NCBI GenBank assembly: GCA_011389655.1
Contig: JAABTX010000016.1
Span: forward strand, 1-43,535
Source: Thioalkalivibrio sp.
GTDB taxonomy: Bacteria > Pseudomonadota > Gammaproteobacteria > Ectothiorhodospirales > Ectothiorhodospiraceae
Length of the DNA stretch: 43,535 bases
Reading direction: 5' to 3'
Below the pieces are notes generated by a model. That model ran no database searches. It saw nothing but the letters and a program-made list of their open reading frames with translations, and was not told where the DNA came from. Made by a program: the position numbers and the translations under genes. Positions 16,132 through 23,920 of this stretch are shown here, one piece after another. Each line of letters starts with the position of its first letter. Position 1 is the stretch's first letter.

Positions 16132-16896
16132 TTGCCCGCACCTCACCGGTATCCGCAACCGACGCCGATCGACGGCATCCACCTCGTGGGCCTGGACGCA
16201 GTCGGCACGCTGTTTCAGCTGCGCGAATCGCTCGGTGGGGTGTATGCGGAACGGGCGCGTGCCCACGGCCTTCCCGCCCTCGAAGGTCTGGCCGATCTCC
16301 TGGAGGGGCGTTTCCGTCGGGAGTTTGCGGCGATGCCGCGACCTGCGTACCGGGCCGGAGACCGTGCCCACAATGACCGGGTCGACCGCGATTGGTGGCG
16401 GGTTCTGGTGCAGCGCGTGTTCGCAGGGCTCGGCCCGATGGACTTCGAGGCCTTCTTCGAAGACGTGTACGCCCGGTTTGCCGATGCGGCGGTCTGGCAG
16501 GTGTACCCCGAGGTGCCGGAGGCCCTGGCAGCATTGCGCCGCGCGGACCTCAGGCTGGCGATCATCTCCAATTTCGACGTCCGCCTCACCGCCGTGTGTG
16601 CGGGGCTCGATCTGCTGCCGGCAGTCGATGCGGTCCTGATCGCGGCCGAGGCGGGTGCGGCGAAGCCGGATGCGGGGATCTTCCATTCCGCGATCCGGCG
16701 CTTCGGCGTGCGGCCCGAGCAGGCCGTGCACGTCGGCGACTCCTGGAGGGACGATGTGGAGGGCGCGCGCGCCGCGGGCCTGACAGCCGTGCACCTGCAA
16801 CGCCCTGGCGAAGAGGCGCCGGGCGAGCGACCGCCGGGGGTGCCGGTGATCAGCGATCTCTCCGCGCTGCCCGATCTGCTCGGCCTGCAGCGCTGA
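16132..16896 (+). CDS. HAD superfamily subfamily IA hydrolase (REG-2/HDHD3-like)
   Basis: A 254-residue haloacid dehalogenase-fold protein. Motif I is LVGLDAVGTLF with nucleophile Asp22; the usual second Asp at +2 is Val24, as in the DREG-2/HDHD3-like branch (DAVGTL). Motif II is IISNFD (Ser147), motif III is Lys179 in AAKPD, and motif IV is HVGDSWRDDVEGA (Asp204, Asp208/209). A helical cap lies between about residues 30 and 125. Substrate unknown. No ATG is available before motif I, so the start is probably the TTG at 16132; this is uncertain. The gene is convergent with the EF-G paralogue. Confidence 0.83.
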   Translation: MPAPHRYPQPTPIDGIHLVGLDAVGTLFQLRESLGGVYAERARAHGLPALEGLADLLEGRFRREFAAMPRPAYRAGDRAHNDRVDRDWWRVLVQRVFAGLGPMDFEAFFEDVYARFADAAVWQVYPEVPEALAALRRADLRLAIISNFDVRLTAVCAGLDLLPAVDAVLIAAEAGAAKPDAGIFHSAIRRFGVRPEQAVHVGDSWRDDVEGARAAGLTAVHLQRPGEEAPGERPPGVPVISDLSALPDLLGLQR

Positions 16897-16913
16897 AGGA
16901 GATACAAGAAGTG

Positions 16914-16936
16914 CCCTCCCCGCAGGCGGGGTAGGG
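16914..16936. terminator. GC-rich hairpin between convergent HAD and EF-G-like genes
   Basis: CCCTCCCCGC is followed almost at once by GCGGGGTAGGG, giving a stem with one bulge in the 68-base gap between convergent stops. There is no T-run. It resembles part of the inverted repeat at 27200-27255 and may be a dispersed element used as a bidirectional terminator. Confidence 0.4.
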
Positions 16937-16964
16937 CTGGATAGGGGGCGCGGCCGAGGCGAAC

Positions 16965-19016
16965 TCAGTGCGCCTCGGTCCGCCCGTTGTAGGCCCGCGC
17001 GAGTTCCGACTGCACGTCCCGGGGAGCGGGCTCGTACTCCCCGCCGGAGAGCACGAATTCGGCGTCACCGGAACAGATGGATTTCAGTCGTGCCTCGAAG
17101 CCCTCCATTTCCGCCATCGGCACGAGTGCGTGGATCATTATCCATCCGGGAGCCGGACTGTCCGTTCCGGTGACGCGCCCGCGCCGGCCCGAAAACTCGG
17201 AGCTGATCTCGCCGAAATGGGTGTCCGCGGCCTTCACGCTGACATTCACCAGTGGCTCGAGAACCACCGGGCTGGCACCGCGTGCGGCCTCCAGCGTCGC
17301 GTGCCTGGCCGCCAGCGAGAAGGAGATCTCGTTGGAATCCACCGCATGGTGCTTGCCGTCGAAGACGGTCACGCGCACGTCCTGGACGGGATAACCGGCG
17401 ACCGCACCTTCCTCCAGCGCCTGTTGCACTCCCTTCTCGACCGCACCCATGAAATTGCCCGGGATCGTGCCCCCCTTCACCTCATCGTGAAATTCGAAGC
17501 CACTGCCGCGGGGCAGGGGCTCGACGCGCAGCGCGACCTCGCCAAACTGCCCGGAACCGCCGCTCTGCTTCTTGTGCCGGTAGCGGGCCTCGGCGTTCCC
17601 GGTGACCGTCTCGCGGTATGGAATCAGGGGTGTGGCCGTGTCGAGCTGAAGGTTCCAGCGCTCCGCCAGCTGATCCAGCAGGAGCTTCAGATGCAATGCG
17701 CCGAGACCGCGTACCACTGTCTGGCGGGTCTGCGCCTCGAAGCCAACCTCCAGGCAGGGATCCTCATCGAGCATTCTCGGCAGCGCCTCAGACAGGCGCT
17801 GTTCGTCGCCGTGCTTGCGTGGCAGCAGGGCGAGGCCGAAGACCGGTTTCGGGTAGGGCGGCGGGAGCAGATGGAAGGAGTCCTCGTCGTGGGAATCGTG
17901 CAACACCGCATCGCGGTGGATCTCGTCGATGCGCGCGACCGCGCAGATATCGCCTGGCACCGCACGGGCGGTCTCGAACTGGTTGCGCCCCTGCAATCGG
18001 AACAGGTGCACCGGTTTGAACGGTTTGCGCGCGTCCCCGATGAACAGCTGGGTGTTCGGGGTCATCGTGCCCTGGTGTACCCGGAACAGCGCCAGATGAC
18101 CCCGGAACGGGTCGTTCTGCACCTGGAAGACGTGGGCGACCACGTGGCGGTTCGGGTCGGGCGCCACTTCGACCGGAGCGGCCGAGGGGCCGTCGCCCTT
18201 GACGAAGTGCGGTGGATTGCCCTCCGTCGGGTCGGGCATCAGGCGGCCGAGGATGTCCAGCAGCTCGGAAACCCCGGCCCCGGTCTTGGCGGAGACGAAA
18301 CACACCGGGATCAGGTGGCCCTCGCGCAGGGCCTCTTCGAAGGGGTCGTGCAGCTGCTCGGGATCCAGCGACTGCCCCTGTTCGAGGTAGCGGTTCATCA
18401 GTTCTTCATCGAGTTCCACCACCTGGTCGACGATCGCCTCGTGGGCATCGGCAACGCTGGAGAAGGCGGTGGCCGCGCCCTCATCCGGACGGAAGAAACA
18501 GTCGACCACGCCCTTGCCTTCGGGGGCGGGGAGGTTGAGGGGAAGGCATTCGGGACCGAAGGTGTCCGTCAGGGACTGCATCAGCCCGGCAAGGTCCAGT
18601 TCCATGCCGTCGATCTGGTTGACGATGACCATGCGGCACTTGTCGGCGGCCGCCTCCATTGCCTTGCGCGTCACCGCCTCGATCCCCGCGGCGGCGTTGA
18701 CCACCACGCAAGCGGTCTCCACCGCCGGCAGTGCAAGCAGGGATCGGCCGAGCAGGTCGGGGAGTCCCGGGGTATCGAGCAGGTTGATCCAGTGGCCCGC
18801 CCACTCCATGTGGGCCAGGCTGGTGTTCAGCGAATGGCCCGTCGACTTCTCCAGCGGGTCCTGATCGCTCAGGGTATCGCCGCGTTCGACCTGCCCGGGA
18901 TCCTTGATCTCACCAGCGGCGGCCAGGAGGGCCTCCAGCAGAGTGGTCTTGCCGCTCCCGGCATGTCCGAGCAGGGCGACGTTGCGAATGTCCTGTACTG
19001 CGGTGGGTGTCATCAC
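16965..19016 (-). CDS. Elongation factor G-like translational GTPase (EF-G paralogue)
   Basis: A 683-residue five-domain EF-G-type protein. The P-loop is GHAGSGKT (17-24), G3 is DTPGLPD (81-87), and the base-recognition motif is NQID (133-136) rather than NKxD. The switch I region (KSTGHSLNTSL) lacks the canonical RGITI of true EF-G. Domain IV (FVKGGTIPG-type sequence HDEVKGGTIPGNFMGAVE) and domain V (PLVNVSVKA) are present. It belongs to the divergent EF-G-like group found beside a normal fusA, which would be elsewhere in the genome; whether it promotes translocation is unknown. A 688-codon antisense frame over it is a GC-composition shadow. Confidence 0.88.
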   Translation of the reverse strand: MMTPTAVQDIRNVALLGHAGSGKTTLLEALLAAAGEIKDPGQVERGDTLSDQDPLEKSTGHSLNTSLAHMEWAGHWINLLDTPGLPDLLGRSLLALPAVETACVVVNAAAGIEAVTRKAMEAAADKCRMVIVNQIDGMELDLAGLMQSLTDTFGPECLPLNLPAPEGKGVVDCFFRPDEGAATAFSSVADAHEAIVDQVVELDEELMNRYLEQGQSLDPEQLHDPFEEALREGHLIPVCFVSAKTGAGVSELLDILGRLMPDPTEGNPPHFVKGDGPSAAPVEVAPDPNRHVVAHVFQVQNDPFRGHLALFRVHQGTMTPNTQLFIGDARKPFKPVHLFRLQGRNQFETARAVPGDICAVARIDEIHRDAVLHDSHDEDSFHLLPPPYPKPVFGLALLPRKHGDEQRLSEALPRMLDEDPCLEVGFEAQTRQTVVRGLGALHLKLLLDQLAERWNLQLDTATPLIPYRETVTGNAEARYRHKKQSGGSGQFGEVALRVEPLPRGSGFEFHDEVKGGTIPGNFMGAVEKGVQQALEEGAVAGYPVQDVRVTVFDGKHHAVDSNEISFSLAARHATLEAARGASPVVLEPLVNVSVKAADTHFGEISSEFSGRRGRVTGTDSPAPGWIMIHALVPMAEMEGFEARLKSICSGDAEFVLSGGEYEPAPRDVQSELARAYNGRTEAH

Positions 19017-19105
19017 GCGCTTCCGTTTGGGTGAATGTCATGTGAAGTCTGGCGCGCCGGCCGCTCCCTGACAATGACCTCCCGACGGTGCCGCGCGACG
19101 GCGCC

Positions 19106-19270
19106 TCAGAAGTATCCGTCAAGCCGCAGGTAGCCGATCACGAACAGCAGCGCCAGCACGCCGGCGACCACGTAGAGGATGTTGGACAGCCGGGTGTCGC
19201 CGGGCCGGCTGAAATAGGCGGCCCAGAGCGTGAGCAGGATCAGCACGAAGAAGAAGAACAGGAACCGCAT
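19106..19270 (-). CDS. Small two-segment membrane protein downstream of ygfZ
   Basis: A 54-codon ORF: MRFLFFFFVLILLTLWAAYF, then a short polar loop (SRPGDTRLSN), then ILYVVAGVLALLFVIGYLRL and DGYF. Two transmembrane helices are predicted. The ATG lies seven bases after the ygfZ stop, implying coupling. I do not recognise the family. A short clean hydrophobic ORF with non-random composition in a tight operon position supports a real gene, but there is no clear Shine-Dalgarno sequence. Confidence 0.62.
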   Translation of the reverse strand: MRFLFFFFVLILLTLWAAYFSRPGDTRLSNILYVVAGVLALLFVIGYLRLDGYF

Positions 19271-19277
19271 GGTATCG

Positions 19278-20327
19278 TCAGGCACTCCCGGGCATGCTGT
19301 AGGGAAGCGGTATCACATGCGCCTCCGGTCCGTCCGTGCTGCCCCAGCGCAATGGCTGCTCGGCAGCAGCGACCTGCACGACGGCGAGGACCGCGTAGAG
19401 TCCGTCCGGATGCAGCGCGGCATCGACGATCTCGCCATCGGGCTGACGCCCATCGCCGCCGGCACGGAACACCGGGCTGCCGGGAGCCGGCCTTTCCTGC
19501 GCCTCGATCGCGAGGCGGTACATGCGCCGCTTCAGCTTGCCGAGGTAGTGCATGCGCGCCACCACCTCCTGGCCGGGATAGCAGCCCTTGTTGAAGCTGA
19601 TGCCGTCAAGTGCGTGCAGGTTGACCATCTGCGGCACGAAGGCCTCGCTCGTCTCGGGGTAGATCGCCGGAATGCCCGCTAGGATGTCCAGCAGCCGCCA
19701 GCCCTCCGGTCCGACCGGTGCACTGTGCACGTTGAGATCGTTCCACAGCGCGCTGCAGGCGTCGATCTCGCCGGCGATTTCGAAGCGCGGATGCACCATA
19801 CCGGGAACCCGCACGATCGCCAGCTCGTTGCGCTTCAGCACCTCATTGACCTCGCCCGGGAAGGCGCCGAGGTTTTCCTGCAGCTGCCGTTCGGCAGTGG
19901 GACCCGAGAGTCCGAAACGGATGCGCGAGTCCTCCGCGTTCTCGATCACGACCTCCGCGCGCATCACGAACATGCCCAGGCGCTTGCGGACGGGTTCCAC
20001 CGCGTCGGCGTTCATCTCCAGCAGAAAGACATCGCGGTCGTGGAAGACCCGGAAGACTGCGTAGGCGCGGCCCTTGGGGTTGCAGTAGCTGGACAGCTGG
20101 GAACGCGTGTCGCTGACCGCGCGAACGTCGTTGCCGAGCTGCCCCTGGAGGAAGGAGCGCGCGTCCCCGCCGCGCACCTCCAAAAGGCCGCGGTGCGAAA
20201 GGTCGCAGATCACGTCGCCGTTCACCGCCATGCTCCGCTCGCGCTCGGCATTGCCATAGTCCCGCAACCGGTCCCCGTCGAACTCCGCGCCAATGTTCAG
20301 CAGGTGCTTCTTCCAGTCATCCCGCAT
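19278..20327 (-). CDS. ygfZ: Folate-binding Fe-S maturation/repair protein YgfZ
   Basis: YgfZ/IBA57-type protein of the GcvT-like fold, needed for activity of certain [4Fe-4S] enzymes such as MiaB. The diagnostic K-G-C-Y-x-G-Q-E motif is present (NKGCYPGQEVVARMHYLGKLKRRM), including the essential cysteine. The 349-residue length fits. The frame is open for 13 more codons, but the ATG at 20327 has GAGGTGG ten bases upstream. It reads divergently from sdhC; in E. coli ygfZ is likewise divergent from sdhE(ygfY)-ygfX, so this synteny is preserved around the sdh operon. Confidence 0.93.
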   Translation of the reverse strand: MRDDWKKHLLNIGAEFDGDRLRDYGNAERERSMAVNGDVICDLSHRGLLEVRGGDARSFLQGQLGNDVRAVSDTRSQLSSYCNPKGRAYAVFRVFHDRDVFLLEMNADAVEPVRKRLGMFVMRAEVVIENAEDSRIRFGLSGPTAERQLQENLGAFPGEVNEVLKRNELAIVRVPGMVHPRFEIAGEIDACSALWNDLNVHSAPVGPEGWRLLDILAGIPAIYPETSEAFVPQMVNLHALDGISFNKGCYPGQEVVARMHYLGKLKRRMYRLAIEAQERPAPGSPVFRAGGDGRQPDGEIVDAALHPDGLYAVLAVVQVAAAEQPLRWGSTDGPEAHVIPLPYSMPGSA

Positions 20328-20350
20328 CGCAAGCCACCTCGCGCCCTGGC

Positions 20351-20356
20351 TATACT
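20351..20356 (+). promoter_or_regulatory. Candidate -10 element for the sdh operon
   Basis: TATACT lies 84 bases before the sdhC ATG within the ygfZ/sdhC divergent gap. The -35 region has no good match, so the call is tentative. Confidence 0.3.
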
Positions 20357-20440
20357 GTGGAACCAACGGGCGCCATAGTAGACGAACAGCCAGGCGGGTG
20401 ACAGATCAACCGCAGGACGCAAGACCATCAGGAGAAGCGC

Positions 20441-20818
20441 ATGACCAGCCAGCTCCGACCGATCTTCCTTGATCTGACCAAGATCCGCCTCCCGATCAAT
20501 GCGCTGGTCTCCATTCTTCACCGGGTCACCGGGGTACTGCTGATCGTCTCCATCCCGCTGGTGCTCTGGCTGTTCCAGCGCTCCCTGGCCGGGCCGGCGG
20601 GTTTCGAGCAGGCCCTCGGGCTGCTCGGCCACCCGCTGGGTCTCCTGTTGCTGCTGGGCTGGCTCTGGCTCCTGATGCATCACTTCTTCGTCGGCATCCG
20701 GTTCCTGCTGGTCGAGGTCGGGGTCGGGGAGACACGCAAGGGTGGACGCGACACGGCCTGGTCGGCGCTGATTGCCGGCATCGTCGCGGCCATCCTGCTC
20801 TGGGCGGTGTTCCTGTGA
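20441..20818 (+). CDS. sdhC: Succinate dehydrogenase cytochrome b556 subunit
   Basis: Membrane anchor of complex II. The 125-residue protein has three transmembrane segments (about residues 28-48, 60-85, 105-124), the quinone-site signature SILHRVTGVLL near the first helix and MHHFFVGIRFLL, whose histidine is the expected haem ligand. CAGGAGAAG precedes the ATG. It is the first gene of sdhCDAB; the stop overlaps the sdhD GTG start. Confidence 0.94.
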   Translation: MTSQLRPIFLDLTKIRLPINALVSILHRVTGVLLIVSIPLVLWLFQRSLAGPAGFEQALGLLGHPLGLLLLLGWLWLLMHHFFVGIRFLLVEVGVGETRKGGRDTAWSALIAGIVAAILLWAVFL

Positions 20819-21153
20819 GTGTGCTCAGCGGGCAGCGCGCCTGGCTGCTGCAACGCATCACCGCCATCTACGCGGGTGTCTATGTCTTGCTCGCCGTGGC
20901 ACTGCTGTTGGGGCGCCCGCCCGCCGACCATGCCGCCTGGCTGGCGCTGATCACGCACCCCGTCATCTGGACGGCGACGGCCGCCTTTGCCGTACTGCTG
21001 CTGCTGCATGCGTGGATCGGCCTGCGTGACGTGATCCTCGACTACGTGCGCCCCTTCGGCGCCCGGCTCGGGGCCCTCGCGATCGTGGCCATCCTGTTTC
21101 TGTTGCTGGGGCTGTGGGCCCTGTGGATCCTGATCGAGGCCGCGCTGCGATGA
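20815..21153 (+). CDS. sdhD: Succinate dehydrogenase hydrophobic membrane anchor subunit
   Basis: The second membrane anchor of complex II, 112 residues with three transmembrane helices. GQRAWLLQRITAIYAGVY at the start is the SdhD signature, and the LLLHAWIGLRDVILDYV stretch carries the haem-ligand histidine and the quinone-site Asp-Tyr. Translation begins at GTG 20815 in a GTGA overlap with the sdhC stop. Its own stop overlaps the sdhA ATG. Confidence 0.93.
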   Translation: MSVLSGQRAWLLQRITAIYAGVYVLLAVALLLGRPPADHAAWLALITHPVIWTATAAFAVLLLLHAWIGLRDVILDYVRPFGARLGALAIVAILFLLLGLWALWILIEAALR

Positions 21154-22913
21154 CCCTGACGACACGAAAATTCGACGCACTGATCGTTGGAGCCGGCGGC
21201 GCCGGACTGCGGGCCGCCCTGCAGCTGGCCAATGCCGACGCGCGCGTCGCGGTGGTGTCCAAGGTCTTCCCGACGCGCTCGCACACGGTCGCGGCGCAGG
21301 GAGGCGTGAACGCGGCACTGGCGAACGTGCTGCCGGACTCCTGGCACTGGCACATGTTCGACACGGTGAAGGGCTCCGACTACCTCGGCGACCAGGATGC
21401 AATCGAGTACATGTGTCGCGCCGCCCCGAAGGTCGTCTACGAACTCGAGCACTTCGGCGTGCCGTTTTCGCGGCTCGAGGAAGGCAACATCTACCAGCGT
21501 GCCTTCGGAGGACAGAGTCAGCACTTCGGCAAGGAGCAGGCAGCCCGTACCTGCGCGGCGGCCGACCGTACCGGCCACGCGATCCTGCACTCGCTGTACC
21601 AGCAGAACCTGCGCGCACACACGCACTTCTTCGACGAGTACTTCGCGATCGACCTGATCAAGGACGATGCCGGGTACGTGCTCGGGCTCGTCGCCTTTGA
21701 CATCCTGTCCGGCGAGCCGATCGCGATCGAGGCCAAGACGACCCTCATCGCCACCGGCGGCGCCGGCCAGATCTTCCGCACCAACACCAACGCCCTCAGC
21801 AACACCGGGGACGGCATGGCGATGGCACTGCGTGCCGGCGTGCCGCTGGAAGACATGGAATTCGTGCAGTTCCACCCGACGGGTATCGCCGGTCGGGGGA
21901 TGCTGATCACCGAGGGCGCGCGAGGCGAGGGCGGTTTCCTGATCAACGATCAGGACGAGCGCTTCATGGAACGCTACGCGCCGAACGCCAAGGATCTGGC
22001 CTCGCGCGACGTGGTGAGCCGGGCGATCGCGATCGAGGTGCGCGAGGGCCGGGGTTGTGGCCGGAACAAGGATCACGTCTTGCTGGACCTGCGGCACCTG
22101 GGCGCAGACACAATCATGAAGAAGCTGCCGGGCATCCGCGAGGTGAGCATGACCTTCCTCGGCGTGGATCCGATCGAAGAGCCGATTCCGGTCTTCCCGA
22201 CCTGCCACTACAGCATGGGCGGGATCCCCACCAACCGGGATGGGCAGGTCGTGGTGCCGGTCAAGGACACGCCGGAGGATCCGGTGCCAGGGCTGTACGC
22301 CGCGGGCGAGGCGGCCTGCGTGTCCGTGCACGGGGCCAATCGGCTGGGCGGCAACTCGCTGCTCGATATCCTGGTCTTCGGGCGCGCGGCGGCCAACCAC
22401 ATCCTCGGTTTCCTGAAGGACAACCGGCACCACCGGCCGTTGCAGCAGGATTCGGTGGACCGGGCCCTGGAGCGGCTGGCGCGCTGGGACCGCAAGGGCG
22501 AAGGCGAGGCGGTGGAGCCCTTGCGGCGCGAACTGCGCAAGGTGATGGAGGACCACTGCGGGGTCTTCCGCACCGCGGAGGTGATGCAGGAGGGCGTGAA
22601 CCGACTGCACAGGCTGCGCGAACGGATCGACAACGCGGTGATCCGGGACCACAGCCGCACCTTCAACACCGCGCGGGTCGAGGCGATGGAACTCGAAAAC
22701 CTGATGGACTGCGCGATGGCCACGATCGTCTCCGCGCTGGGGCGCGAGGAGAGCCGCGGCGCCCACAGCCGGATGGACTTTACGGACCGGGACGATGAGC
22801 GCTGGCTGCGGCACTCGCTCTACTCGTTGCAGGACGACGCGATGGACTACAAGCCGGTGCGCACGCAGCCGGTGACGGTCGAATCGTTCCCACCGAAGGA
22901 ACGGGTTTACTGA
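21150..22913 (+). CDS. sdhA: Succinate dehydrogenase flavoprotein subunit
   Basis: Catalytic subunit that oxidises succinate to fumarate using covalently bound FAD. The 587-residue protein has the dinucleotide-binding GAGGAGL near residue 14, the flavinylation site His45 in RSHTVAAQGG, the substrate-site HPTG and the GGNSLLD motif. The start at 21150 is set by the ATGA overlap with sdhD. sdhB follows after 22 bases. Confidence 0.97.
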   Translation: MTLTTRKFDALIVGAGGAGLRAALQLANADARVAVVSKVFPTRSHTVAAQGGVNAALANVLPDSWHWHMFDTVKGSDYLGDQDAIEYMCRAAPKVVYELEHFGVPFSRLEEGNIYQRAFGGQSQHFGKEQAARTCAAADRTGHAILHSLYQQNLRAHTHFFDEYFAIDLIKDDAGYVLGLVAFDILSGEPIAIEAKTTLIATGGAGQIFRTNTNALSNTGDGMAMALRAGVPLEDMEFVQFHPTGIAGRGMLITEGARGEGGFLINDQDERFMERYAPNAKDLASRDVVSRAIAIEVREGRGCGRNKDHVLLDLRHLGADTIMKKLPGIREVSMTFLGVDPIEEPIPVFPTCHYSMGGIPTNRDGQVVVPVKDTPEDPVPGLYAAGEAACVSVHGANRLGGNSLLDILVFGRAAANHILGFLKDNRHHRPLQQDSVDRALERLARWDRKGEGEAVEPLRRELRKVMEDHCGVFRTAEVMQEGVNRLHRLRERIDNAVIRDHSRTFNTARVEAMELENLMDCAMATIVSALGREESRGAHSRMDFTDRDDERWLRHSLYSLQDDAMDYKPVRTQPVTVESFPPKERVY

Positions 22914-22935
22914 ACCGCCGCCGGGAGGACACCGC

Positions 22936-23637
22936 ATGGAATTTTCCATCTACCGCTTCAATCCGGAAACGGACAGTGCACCCTACATGCAGGACTTCAC
23001 GCTCGGGGATGACCTGGTCGAGCCGGGGATGATGCTGCTGGACGCCCTGCTGTTGCTGAAGGAACAGGACGACAGCCTGTCCTTCCGGAGGTCCTGTCAG
23101 CATGGTGTCTGCGGCAGCGACGGGATGAACATCAACGGCACGAACGGTCTCGCCTGCATCATGCCGCTGAAGGACCTGAAGACGCCAATCGTGCTGCGTC
23201 CGTTTCCGGGAATGCCGGTGATCCGGGATCTGATCGTGGACATGGACAACTTCTACCACCAGTACCGCGAGGCGGAGCCCTGGCTGGTCAACGACTCGCC
23301 GGAGCCGGAGGTCGAGCGGCTGCAGAGTCCGGAGGACCGCGGTCAGCTGGATGGCCTCTACGAGTGCATCCTGTGCGGATGCTGCTCTGCGGCCTGTCCC
23401 TCCTATTGGTGGAATCCGGACCGTTTTCTTGGGCCCGCAGCGTTGCTTCAGGCGGCCCGGTTCATTCAGGACAGTCGCGACGAGGCCACCGAACACCGGC
23501 TGGAGCGTCTGGACGATGCCTATCGTCTGTACCGCTGCCACGGCATCATGAACTGTACGCAGGTCTGTCCGAAGGGCCTCAACCCCGCCAAGGCGATCGG
23601 GGACATCCGCAGAACCATGCTCAAACGCTCGGTGTGA
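22936..23637 (+). CDS. sdhB: Succinate dehydrogenase iron-sulfur subunit
   Basis: Electron-transfer subunit of complex II with three Fe-S clusters. The [2Fe-2S] ligands are C54, C59, D62 and C74 (SCQHGVCGSDGM), including the Asp ligand known in E. coli SdhB. The C-terminal domain has CILCGCCSAACPSYWW and CHGIMNCTQVCPKG for the [4Fe-4S] and [3Fe-4S] clusters. GGGAGGA precedes the ATG. The 233-residue length is normal, and sdhE follows after 22 bases. Confidence 0.97.
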   Translation: MEFSIYRFNPETDSAPYMQDFTLGDDLVEPGMMLLDALLLLKEQDDSLSFRRSCQHGVCGSDGMNINGTNGLACIMPLKDLKTPIVLRPFPGMPVIRDLIVDMDNFYHQYREAEPWLVNDSPEPEVERLQSPEDRGQLDGLYECILCGCCSAACPSYWWNPDRFLGPAALLQAARFIQDSRDEATEHRLERLDDAYRLYRCHGIMNCTQVCPKGLNPAKAIGDIRRTMLKRSV

Positions 23638-23659
23638 GTCCCGGGCGGCCCGCGGCTGG

Positions 23660-23920
23660 ATGATGACCTTGCCCGATACACAGACGCGCTGGCGCTGCCG
23701 CCGGGGCATGCTGGAGAACGATCTGCTGCTCCGTGCCTTTCTCGAACATGGATACGACGAGCTTGACCAGGAGGGTCGCGATGCCTTCGAGCGCTTGCTG
23801 GGATACCCGGACAATCTGCTGCTGGACCTGGTGCTGGGCCGCCAGCAAACGGTGGATGCGGACATAGCCCGGCTTGTCCCGCTCATCCGCGCCGCCGCTG
23901 CGGCTCGCGCTGGGGACTGA
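23660..23920 (+). CDS. sdhE: FAD assembly factor SdhE
   Basis: SdhE promotes covalent attachment of FAD to SdhA. The 86-residue protein contains the required RGxxE motif at residues 15-19 (RRGMLENDLLL) and the YDELDQEGRDAFERLL helix typical of the family. Its position directly after sdhB fits this role. The following YgfX-like frame overlaps its last 47 bases. Confidence 0.93.
   Translation: MMTLPDTQTRWRCRRGMLENDLLLRAFLEHGYDELDQEGRDAFERLLGYPDNLLLDLVLGRQQTVDADIARLVPLIRAAAAARAGD

Noticed and set aside
16968-19034. 688-codon plus-strand ORF opposite the EF-G-like gene
   Set aside because: Composition (His/Arg/Gly/Val-rich, no domains) is that of a GC-driven antisense shadow, while the minus strand encodes a clear five-domain GTPase.
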